Source of the DNA: Rhodospirillales bacterium Alpha_05
Lineage (GTDB): Bacteria > Pseudomonadota > Alphaproteobacteria > Rhodospirillales > Rhodospirillaceae
Direction of reading: 5' to 3'
Assembly: GCA_001603335.1 (NCBI GenBank)
Contig: LUYR01000268.1
Span: 1-15,097, forward strand
Length of the DNA: 15,097 nt
Both the position numbers and the translations under genes were made by a program. Below, in pieces: positions 9,526 to 15,097 of the stretch; within the stretch, counting starts at the first letter, position 1, and every line of letters begins with the position of its first letter. Below the pieces are notes generated by a model. The model was not told the origin of the DNA. It worked only from the letters and a program-made list of their open reading frames with translations, and did no database searches.

Positions 9526-10437
9526 ATGCCCGCGCGCCAAGCCACCACCCTCGACTGGGACAAGCTCCGAATCTTCCACGCCGTCGCCGAAGCGGGCAGC
9601 TTTACCCGCGCCGGCGAGGCGCTGAACCTGAGCCAGTCGGCGGTCAGCCGCCAGGTCGGCGCGCTCGAGGAAAGCCTCCACATTCCGCTGTTCCACCGCC
9701 ACGCGCGCGGCCTCCTGCTCACCGAACCGGGCGAGGATCTCTACCGCACCGTCCACGACGTGTTCGCCAAGCTGGCGATGGCCGAGGCGCGCCTCACCGA
9801 AAGCAAGGTCCGCCCCGAAGGCCCGTTCAAGATCACCACCACCGTCGCCTTCGGCGCGATGTGGCTCGCGCCCCGGATCAAGGAGTTCATCGAGCTCTAC
9901 CCCGAGATCCAGGTGTCGCTGCTCTTGGACGACTCCGAGCTCGACCTCGCGATGCGCGCCGCCGACGTCGGCATCCGCTTCAAGGCACCGCACCAGCCCG
10001 ACCTGATCCAGCGCAGTCTGTTCACCGTCCACTACCAGCTCTACGCCGCGCCCGAATACCTCGAGGCGCACGGGCGGCCGCAGGTGGTCACCGAGCTCGA
10101 CGACCACCGCCTGATCGTCTACGGCGACGACGCCCGCGCCCCGGTCGACAACATGAACTGGGTGCTCAACTTCCATTCCGCGCGCAGCGGTGGCCGCCGT
10201 GCGATCCTCCGGATCAACAACGTCTACGGCATTCTCCAGACCGTGCGCAGCGGTTTGGGCATCGGCGCGCTCCCCGACTATTTCTCCACCGAAGTGGAAG
10301 GGCTCGAACGCGTCCTCCCCGACCTCGAAGGCCCCTCCTTCGACGCCTACTTCGTCTATCCGCAGGAGATGCGGCACTCGAAGCGGGTAGCGGTGTTTCG
10401 CGACTTCCTGTTGAAAAAGATCGCGGAAACCGCCTGA
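9526..10437 (+). CDS. LysR-family transcriptional regulator
   Basis: DNA-binding regulator of 303 residues, the usual LysR size. The N-terminal winged helix-turn-helix is at about residues 10-70 (FHAVAEAGSFTRAGEALNLS, SQSAVSRQVGALE). The periplasmic-binding-like effector domain covers about 98-295 (GPFKITTTVAFGAMWLAPRI to FRDFLLKKIAE). Start ATG 9526 is chosen because AGGA sits five bases upstream (9517-9520); a TTG at 9502 in frame is less likely. The target cannot be assigned from sequence. It is co-oriented with trxB but separated by a hairpin. I recall a LysR gene after trxB in other alphaproteobacteria, so this may be an old neighbourhood rather than a functional unit. Confidence 0.93.
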   Translation: MPARQATTLDWDKLRIFHAVAEAGSFTRAGEALNLSQSAVSRQVGALEESLHIPLFHRHARGLLLTEPGEDLYRTVHDVFAKLAMAEARLTESKVRPEGPFKITTTVAFGAMWLAPRIKEFIELYPEIQVSLLLDDSELDLAMRAADVGIRFKAPHQPDLIQRSLFTVHYQLYAAPEYLEAHGRPQVVTELDDHRLIVYGDDARAPVDNMNWVLNFHSARSGGRRAILRINNVYGILQTVRSGLGIGALPDYFSTEVEGLERVLPDLEGPSFDAYFVYPQEMRHSKRVAVFRDFLLKKIAETA

Positions 10438-10473
10438 TTCGGCGTCGAGCTATAACCAAAGTGATGGCGAGCA

Positions 10474-10489
10474 TAGCCAGCTATGCACC
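10474..10489. repeat. Small inverted repeat in the lysR-sRNA gap
   Basis: GCATAG and CTATGC flank CCAG in the gap after lysR, a perfect 6-bp stem with a 4-base loop. No T-run follows. A 60-codon ORF covers it (10464-10646) but has no ribosome binding site and no recognisable sequence. I see nothing else in 10438-10560. Confidence 0.3.
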
Positions 10490-10589
10490 ACATGCATTCC
10501 TGTTCCTTGGAATTGATTGTGGTTTCGCCGCCCGGTTTTCCTTAAATCATCCCCGCGAACCGGCAACGTCGGTTTTCAACCTTCAGGTC

Positions 10590-10704
10590 GGGCGACAGCC
10601 TTCAAGTGTCGCCACGGGTCGTTTCGACGGTCCGACGTCTCCTTGACGTGAAGCCTCCCTGTTCAAACTTTTGCCCCCGAGGTTTTCCTCGGGGGTTTTT
10701 TCTT
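10590..10704 (+). ncRNA. Candidate trans-acting small RNA
   Basis: A string of hairpins ends in a perfect terminator. GGCGACA (10591-10597) pairs with TGTCGCC (10607-10613); GTCG pairs with CGAC at 10618-10628; ACGTC (10635-10639) pairs with GACGT (10645-10649) around the loop TCCTT. Next comes a single-stranded stretch with CCTCCC (about 10654-10659) and then the terminator. CU-rich loops that match the Shine-Dalgarno core are typical of many Hfq-dependent small RNAs. The 5' end is a guess and no convincing promoter is seen. The alternative is simply a long 3' tail of the lysR mRNA. Confidence 0.35.
10674..10704 (+). terminator. Strong intrinsic terminator
   Basis: CCCCCGAGG (10674-10682) and CCTCGGGGG (10687-10695) form a perfect 9-bp stem with a TTTT loop, followed by TTTTTTCTT (10696-10704). 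It ends plus-strand transcription about 265 bases after lysR and just before the stop of the convergent gene; in the minus direction it lacks a T-run. Confidence 0.9.
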
Positions 10705-10710
10705 GGACGG

Positions 10711-11499
10711 TCAGGCGCCGGTGAAGGCAGGTTTGCGCTTCGCGGCGAATGCAGCCACCCCCTCCAGCCCGTCGGCGGTGCGCGACAGCCGCGCGATGCT
10801 CCGGCCTTCCCGCGCCATCTGGCTTTCGAGCGAATCCGCATCGGCTGCGGCGAGCAGCGCCTTGACCGCGCCATAGGCCTTGGTCGGACCCGCGGCGAAA
10901 CGCGCCGCCTGGTCGGCCACCACGGCCTTCAGCTCGGCGGCCGGCACCACCCGGGTGAGGATACCCCACTCCAGGGCCTCGGCGGCGCTCAACAGCGGAT
11001 TGTTGAGGTAGAGATCGGCGGCACGGCGCGGCCCGATCAGGCGGGAGAGGAACCAGGTCGAGCCCGCGTCGGGCGAGAGGCCGATCTGGGTGTAGGCGCT
11101 GGTGAACTTGGCGGTGTCCGCCGCGATCGCGATGTCGGCGCATGCCACGAGGCTAAGCCCCGCGCCCGCTGCAATGCCGTTGACCATCGCGATCACCGGC
11201 GCATCCATCGCCCGCAGGCGCGACACCGCGAGGTTGAGATAGCCGGTGATCTCGGAGAGGAACACGTCGACGGTCTCGGGCTCGGCGGCGAACGCGCCGA
11301 CGTCGCCACCCGCGCAGAACGCCTTCTCCCCCGCGCCGGTGATCACCACCGCGCGCACCGACGCATCCGCCGCCAGCCGCGCCGTCGCCGCCGCCAGGGC
11401 CTCGGCCAGCGCCATGTCCATGGCGTTGAATGCCTGGGGCCGGTTGAGGGTGATCGTCGCAACGCCGCCCTGGACTTCAACGAGAACCGGATCGCTCAT
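10711..11499 (-). CDS. Enoyl-CoA hydratase/isomerase family protein, PaaG-like
   Basis: Crotonase-fold acyl-CoA enzyme, 262 residues. The oxyanion-hole segments are FCAGGD (61-66) and GIAAGAGLSLV (108-117). The catalytic region reads IGLSPDAGSTW with Asp144 at the position where true hydratases have Glu in a PExxxG-like motif. SPDAG with Asp is typical of PaaG (1,2-epoxyphenylacetyl-CoA isomerase, phenylacetate pathway) and related delta-isomerases. No other paa genes are in the window, so the substrate is uncertain and a general beta-oxidation role is also possible. Start ATG 11499 has AGGAG seven bases upstream. The 5' untranslated part carries a short palindrome (11515-11528). Confidence 0.9.
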   Translation of the reverse strand: MSDPVLVEVQGGVATITLNRPQAFNAMDMALAEALAAATARLAADASVRAVVITGAGEKAFCAGGDVGAFAAEPETVDVFLSEITGYLNLAVSRLRAMDAPVIAMVNGIAAGAGLSLVACADIAIAADTAKFTSAYTQIGLSPDAGSTWFLSRLIGPRRAADLYLNNPLLSAAEALEWGILTRVVPAAELKAVVADQAARFAAGPTKAYGAVKALLAAADADSLESQMAREGRSIARLSRTADGLEGVAAFAAKRKPAFTGA

Positions 11500-11514
11500 T
11501 CGCTATCTCCTGGA

Positions 11515-11528
11515 AAATGCCTGCATTT
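11515..11528 (-). promoter_or_regulatory. Palindrome ahead of the PaaG-like gene
   Basis: AAATGC (11515-11520) and GCATTT (11523-11528) are perfect inverted repeats two bases apart, right next to the AGGAG ribosome binding site of the minus-strand gene. It could be a repressor site. Short length makes chance possible. Confidence 0.3.
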
Positions 11529-11606
11529 GTCTTAAACCCTCGCCCGCGAGTCCCGCAAGCGCGGCAGGGCGCGGCGGCAAACCCGGAAGCTTCGTCGCAA
11601 TTCTTG

Positions 11607-11638
11607 CAACAATGATGTGCCAACTGCGCTGATTGTTG
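11607..11638. promoter_or_regulatory. Inverted repeat in the divergent region before doxX
   Basis: CAACAAT (11607-11613) and ATTGTTG (11632-11638) are perfect 7-base inverted repeats 25 bases apart centre to centre. A second small dyad, GCAA-ttc-TTGC, overlaps the left side. They sit 64-95 bases upstream of the DoxX start, between it and the divergent PaaG-like gene, and could bind a regulator of either. Confidence 0.3.
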
Positions 11639-11701
11639 AGTCCGGCGACATCCTCCAATCTCTTGCGCATCATCACCGCAACCGATTTGGAGTTCACGCC
11701 C

Positions 11702-12172
<471 letters not shown>

Positions 12173-12193
12173 GTCTGGCGCCCCCTGCCCGCG

Positions 12194-12233
12194 CCCGGTC
12201 GCCGTTCTCCCTGGCGGCCGGGTTGCTTTGTTT
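12194..12233 (+). terminator. Intrinsic terminator after doxX
   Basis: CCCGGTCGCC (12194-12203) and GGCGGCCGGG (12213-12222) form a 10-bp stem with one G-T wobble and a 9-base loop, followed by TTGCTTTGTTT (12223-12233). Confidence 0.75.
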
Positions 12234-12286
12234 CCCGGGATCGTGAAATCATGTCGCCGCGTTTCCTCCCAAAGGAGAACCGACGA

Positions 12287-12724
12287 ATGAGATCCACGCT
12301 CGCCCTCGCCACCCTGCTTGCCTGCGCCGCGCCCGCCGCCGCGCATGCGGAATGGGAAGCCCTCGATGCCGACGCCATCGTCGAGGCGTGCTGGGCCGAC
12401 GTGCAACCCGACATCGACAGCGGCGTCACCCTGCGGATGCAGCAGGGCATCGCCGCCGTCTCCCAATGCCTGCGCACCCGGATCATGGAAAATACCGCGC
12501 CGCTGTTCGCCGCCACCGGCTACACGCCGAAGCAGCAACTCGCCGACATCGACCGCCTCACCCAAAGTGCCGGCAGCTTCTACTGGAAGCTCTACAACGA
12601 GAACCGCGCCTGCGCGCCCGCCTGCGGCACCCTCGCACGGGTCCAGGCCGGGGCGGAAATCCCCGACCTCCTGGAACGCCTGCTGCGCGACGTCGTCGAA
12701 ACCCGCAACCAGTTCCGGATGTGA
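12287..12724 (+). CDS. Small secreted protein of unknown function, four mature cysteines
   Basis: I do not recognise the family. The 145-residue product has a clear signal peptide (MRSTLALATLLACAAPAAAHA, cut after about residue 21), so it should be periplasmic or exported. The mature part carries four Cys (35, 61, 109 and 113; the last two as CAPAC), enough for two disulfides. It is otherwise helical and charged with no membrane segment, and a YWKLYNENRACAPACGTL stretch looks most family-like. Cys13 lies in the signal core and does not form a lipobox. Start ATG 12287 has AAGGAGA eight bases upstream. The stop is four bases before mtgA, so the two are almost certainly cotranscribed, which hints at a cell-envelope role. 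A distant LprI/DUF1311-like lysozyme-inhibitor relation crossed my mind but the motif does not fit. Confidence 0.85.
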   Translation: MRSTLALATLLACAAPAAAHAEWEALDADAIVEACWADVQPDIDSGVTLRMQQGIAAVSQCLRTRIMENTAPLFAATGYTPKQQLADIDRLTQSAGSFYWKLYNENRACAPACGTLARVQAGAEIPDLLERLLRDVVETRNQFRM

Positions 12725-12728
12725 GCCG

Positions 12729-13412
12729 ATGCTCCTCCGGCTGCGCAAAATCCTGCTTTGGACCGCCCTCGCGATCCTCCTCATCCCGCCGATCGGCCTC
12801 GCGGCGTTCCGCGTCGTGCCGCCGCCGATCACGCCGCTGATGCTGATCCGCCTCGCGCAAGGCGAAGGCCTCACCCGCACCTGGAAACCCCTCGACGACA
12901 TCGCGCCGCAACTCCGCGCCGCGGTGATCGCATCGGAAGACAACCTCTTCTGTGAACACACGGGCTTCGATATCGGCTCGATCCAGGACGCAATGGACGA
13001 CTGGGAAGCCGGACGCGGCACCCGCGGCGCCTCCACGATCTCGATGCAGACCGCGAAAAACCTCTTCCTCTGGCCCGGTCGCAACCTCGTCCGCAAAGGC
13101 CTCGAAGCCTATGCCACGGTCTGGATGGAACTCCTCTGGCCGAAAGCCCGCATCGCCGAGGTCTACCTCAACATCGCCGAATGGGGCCCCGGCCTCTACG
13201 GCGCGGAAGCCGCCGCCCAGGCCTACTTCCACAAACCCGCCGCCAAACTCACCCGCCGCGACGCCGCCCTGATGGCCGCCGTGCTGCCCAACCCCCGTGC
13301 CTGGAACCCCGCCAAACCCACCGCCTACATCCAAGGCCGCGCCCGAACCATCGAACGCCGCATGCACCAGGTCGGGCCGGCATTGCTCGATTGCGTGGGT
13401 GGAGAGCCGTAA
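12729..13412 (+). CDS. mtgA: Monofunctional peptidoglycan glycosyltransferase
   Basis: GT51 enzyme that polymerises lipid II into glycan strands in the periplasm, without a transpeptidase domain; 227 residues, as usual for MtgA. An N-terminal membrane anchor is at residues 7-28. The first catalytic Glu is in IASEDNLFCEHTGFD (Glu70), the second conserved block is RGASTISMQTAKNLFLW (99-115), and the general acid/base region is RIAEVYLNIAEWGPGLYGAE (Glu144). The C-terminal FHKPAAKLTRRDAALMAAVLPNP block completes the family set. Start ATG 12729 is four bases after the preceding stop. The long upstream open frame (to 12318) overlaps that gene and is a shadow. Confidence 0.95.
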   Translation: MLLRLRKILLWTALAILLIPPIGLAAFRVVPPPITPLMLIRLAQGEGLTRTWKPLDDIAPQLRAAVIASEDNLFCEHTGFDIGSIQDAMDDWEAGRGTRGASTISMQTAKNLFLWPGRNLVRKGLEAYATVWMELLWPKARIAEVYLNIAEWGPGLYGAEAAAQAYFHKPAAKLTRRDAALMAAVLPNPRAWNPAKPTAYIQGRARTIERRMHQVGPALLDCVGGEP

Positions 13413-13493
13413 AAACCAGGCCAGGGCCCTGCCCTGGACCCGCGAGGGGACTCGGTCCCCTCGACCCCATAACTGGTTTTCGCGCGTCAGCGC
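13412..13493 (+). repeat. Structured intergenic repeat, copy A
   Basis: Hairpin CCAGGGC/GCCCTGG (13421-13437) and hairpin CGAGGGGA/TCCCCTCG (13443-13463) are enclosed by AAAACCAG (13412-13419) and CTGGTTTT (13473-13480), a three-way-junction layout starting on the last base of the mtgA stop. The TTTT of the outer arm could also serve as a terminator tail for mtgA. A diverged inverted copy lies at 13526-13592. Confidence 0.75.
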
Positions 13494-13525
13494 AATCAAC
13501 CGCCACGCCGCGTGATGGCTCTACG

Positions 13526-13592
13526 GCGCTACGCGCAAAAACTAACGGGATCAAAGGGCCCCCGGCCCTTTGCGGGCCCGGGCAGAGCCCGG
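13526..13592 (-). repeat. Structured intergenic repeat, copy B (inverted)
   Basis: Read on the minus strand this follows copy A block by block: hairpin CCGGGC/GCCCGG (13578-13592), linker CCCGC, hairpin AAAGGGCC/GGCCCTTT (13553-13571), then ATCCCGTTAGTTTTT and GCGCGTAGCGC. The stems differ in sequence from copy A yet stay paired. The ends facing each other (13477-13493 and 13526-13541) are also complementary with one mismatch and one bulge. It begins four bases after the ybaK stop in that gene's direction. Confidence 0.7.
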
Positions 13593-13595
13593 ACC

Positions 13596-14072
13596 TTACT
13601 TCCCCAGCAAGTCCGCGCACTTCGCGTCGAGGACGCGAATCAGGTCGGCGGGGGCGAGCTTGGCCTGGAGGCCGCGCTGGCCGCCGTTGACGAACACGGT
13701 GTCGAAGTCTTGCGCGGTGGCGTCGACGGCGGTGGGGACTTTGCGTTTCTGGCCGAGCGGGCTGATGCCGCCGACGTGGTAGCCGGTGAGGCGTTCGGCG
13801 GCGGGCGGAGTCATCATCGTGGCGTGCTTGGCGCCGAACAGGGCGGCGACCTTTTTCAGGCTCGCCTCGCGGTCGGAGGGGAGGAGGACGCAGACCGGCT
13901 TGCCGTCGGCTTCCATCATCAGGGTTTTGAACACCCGGGCCGGGGATTCGCCGATGGCGCTGGCGGCCTGGAGGCCGACGCGTTCGTCGCCGGGGTCGTA
14001 GTCGTAGCTGACGAGGTCGAAGGCGACGCCCGCCTTGGTGAGGGCGAGCGTCGCGGGGGTGGTCTTGGCCAT
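13596..14072 (-). CDS. ybaK: YbaK/EbsC-type aminoacyl-tRNA deacylase
   Basis: Trans-editing enzyme that hydrolyses mischarged tRNA; E. coli YbaK clears Cys-tRNA(Pro). It has 158 residues, the usual single-domain size. The conserved Lys is in RVFKTL (Lys49), the GGISPLG motif is at 101-107 and NGGQRG at 129-134, the family hallmarks. Other INS-like deacylases share this fold, so the exact tRNA substrate (Cys-tRNA(Pro), Ala-tRNA(Pro) or other) is inferred only from the YbaK-like motifs. Start ATG 14072 has AAAAGG nine bases upstream, overlapping the stop of the preceding gene. The 13-base gap suggests cotranscription with the 5-oxoprolinase genes. Confidence 0.92.
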   Translation of the reverse strand: MAKTTPATLALTKAGVAFDLVSYDYDPGDERVGLQAASAIGESPARVFKTLMMEADGKPVCVLLPSDREASLKKVAALFGAKHATMMTPPAAERLTGYHVGGISPLGQKRKVPTAVDATAQDFDTVFVNGGQRGLQAKLAPADLIRVLDAKCADLLGK

Positions 14073-14085
14073 GGTCGGATGCCTT

Positions 14086-14865
14086 TTAAGCGAACTTCGC
14101 CATCGCGGGCAGGGTCTTGACCGCGTAGCCTTCCTTGGCGAGGCCTTCCTTCACCAGGCGCGCGGTGGCTTCCGCCTCGGGGCCATCGCCGTGGACGCAG
14201 ACACTGTCCACCGGGGTGTCGATGCGGCCGCCCGCGAGGGGGAACAGCGCCTGCTCGCGCACCATCTTCAGCACGTGGGCGAGCGCTTCCTCCGGGTGGT
14301 GGATCATCGCGCCGGGCTGGCCACGGGTGACGAGTTGGCCGTCGGGGGCGTAGGCGCGGTCGGCGAAGATTTCGATCGCGGTTTTGAGGCCGAGCTTTTC
14401 CGACGCGCGCGCCATCGCCGAGCAGGCCGGGGCGAGGAAGATCAGGCCGGGGTCGACCGCCTTGATCGCGCGGGCGATGGCTTCGGCGAGGACGTCGTCC
14501 ACCGCCGCGATGTTGTTGAGCGCGCCGTGCGGTTTCACATGCGTGACCTTGCCGCCCGCCGCCGCCGCGACCGCCTGGAGCGCGCCGATCTGGACGATGG
14601 TGATCGCCTCGACTTCCTTGGCCGACATGGTCATCTTGCGCCGCCCGAAGCCCTGGAGATCGGGGAAGCCCGGGTGCGCGCCGACCGAGACGCCGTTCTG
14701 GAACGCGAGGCCGACGGTCTCGCGCATCACCAGCGGGTCGCCCGCATGGAAGCCGCAGGCGATGTTGGCGGAGGAGACGACTTCGAGCATCGCCGGATCG
14801 TTGCCGATGGCGTATGCGCCGAAGCTCTCGCCCATGTCGGCGTTGAGGTTGATCTCTTTGGCCAT
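14086..14865 (-). CDS. pxpA: 5-oxoprolinase subunit A (LamB/YcsF family)
   Basis: Subunit of the prokaryotic ATP-dependent 5-oxoprolinase PxpABC, which opens pyroglutamate (a spontaneous glutamine damage product) to glutamate. The 259-residue length is normal. Family motifs are clear: INLNADMGESFGAY at the N-terminus, SANIACGFHAGDP at about 32-44, GVSVGAHPGFPD at about 58-69, HVKPHGALNN at about 108-117 and DRAYAPDGQL in the second half. Start ATG 14865 has AGGAG seven bases upstream. It sits 15 bases after the subunit C gene. Older databases call this family 'lactam utilization protein LamB', which should not be confused with the maltoporin. Confidence 0.95.
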   Translation of the reverse strand: MAKEINLNADMGESFGAYAIGNDPAMLEVVSSANIACGFHAGDPLVMRETVGLAFQNGVSVGAHPGFPDLQGFGRRKMTMSAKEVEAITIVQIGALQAVAAAAGGKVTHVKPHGALNNIAAVDDVLAEAIARAIKAVDPGLIFLAPACSAMARASEKLGLKTAIEIFADRAYAPDGQLVTRGQPGAMIHHPEEALAHVLKMVREQALFPLAGGRIDTPVDSVCVHGDGPEAEATARLVKEGLAKEGYAVKTLPAMAKFA

Positions 14866-14880
14866 GTTGGCGCTCCTGTT

Positions 14881-15097
14881 CTACTCGACCGCGACGGCAG
14901 CCGCCGCGAGGTCGCTCAAGGTGGTTTCGAATTGGCGCGCGGCGGCTTCCGCCTCGGCCACCGAGACTTCGGTAAAGCGCACCTCCGCGCCCGGCTTCAG
15001 CCTCGCGAAGCGCGGCAGGTCCGCGCCGATCACCGCGCCGATCTTGGCGTAGCCGCCGACGGTGGCGCGGTCGGCGAGCATCACGATCGGCTCGCCC
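14881..15097 (-). CDS. pxpC: 5-oxoprolinase subunit C, C-terminal end only
   Basis: The frame is open to the window edge, so only about the last 72 residues are visible. They read GEPIVMLADRATVGGYAKIG, the C-terminal signature of the KipA/AHS2 (biotin-dependent carboxyltransferase-like) family to which PxpC belongs, followed by LKPGAEVRF and a helical tail. With pxpA just downstream, subunit C of 5-oxoprolinase is the best call. The GTG at 15084 is internal, not a start. Subunit B (KipI family) is expected just beyond the window edge. Confidence 0.9.
   Translation of the reverse strand, partial: GEPIVMLADRATVGGYAKIGAVIGADLPRFARLKPGAEVRFTEVSVAEAEAAARQFETTLSDLAAAAVAVE

Noticed and set aside
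9349..10377. 342-codon minus-strand frame opposite lysR
   Set aside because: Low-complexity Glu/Val/Gly/Asp-rich product, typical of antisense reading in GC-rich DNA; lysR on the plus strand has all family motifs.
10464..10646. Short ORF of 60 codons in the lysR-paaG gap
   Set aside because: No ribosome binding site, no recognisable sequence, and it runs into the hairpins of the candidate small RNA.

Overview
This is a GC-rich window (roughly two-thirds G+C by eye) from a Gram-negative bacterium, most likely an alphaproteobacterium and perhaps a member of the Rhodospirillales. The evidence is gene content and order (carA-carB-greA, an Lrp/AsnC regulator divergent from trxB, then a LysR gene), a signal-peptide-bearing porin ending in Phe, and strong G/C preference at third codon positions. 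The taxon is inferred from the proteins, since no rRNA gene is present. Nothing looks like a prophage, insertion sequence, CRISPR array or tRNA gene.

Layout. 1-4742 (+): carA (5' end outside the window), carB and greA, i.e. carbamoyl-phosphate synthesis for pyrimidines and arginine, then a transcript-cleavage factor, closed by a long hairpin. 4827-6782 (-): a GntR/FCD regulator preceded by an outer-membrane porin gene whose upstream region carries long inverted repeats. 6783-7673: a sparse stretch with a possible 92-residue ORF, a leader that can fold in two exclusive ways, and a strong plus-strand terminator. 7674-8168 (-): Lrp/AsnC regulator. 8475-9425 (+): thioredoxin reductase. 9526-10437 (+): LysR regulator. 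10438-10704: gap with a possible small RNA ending at a textbook terminator. 10711-11499 (-): PaaG-like enoyl-CoA hydratase/isomerase. 11702-12172 (+): DoxX membrane protein. 12287-13412 (+): a small secreted four-cysteine protein and the peptidoglycan glycosyltransferase MtgA. 13413-13595: two inverted, diverged copies of one structured repeat between convergent genes. 13596-15097 (-): YbaK-type aminoacyl-tRNA deacylase, 5-oxoprolinase subunit A, and the C-terminal end of 5-oxoprolinase subunit C.

The window is mostly housekeeping, and no new multi-gene system is evident. The most interesting material is between genes: a repeat pair whose stems covary (13412-13592), a hairpin covering the ribosome binding site and start codon of the GntR gene, paired operator-like sites upstream of the porin, a switch-like leader with its own terminator (7181-7663), and a candidate regulatory RNA exposing anti-Shine-Dalgarno loops (10590-10704).
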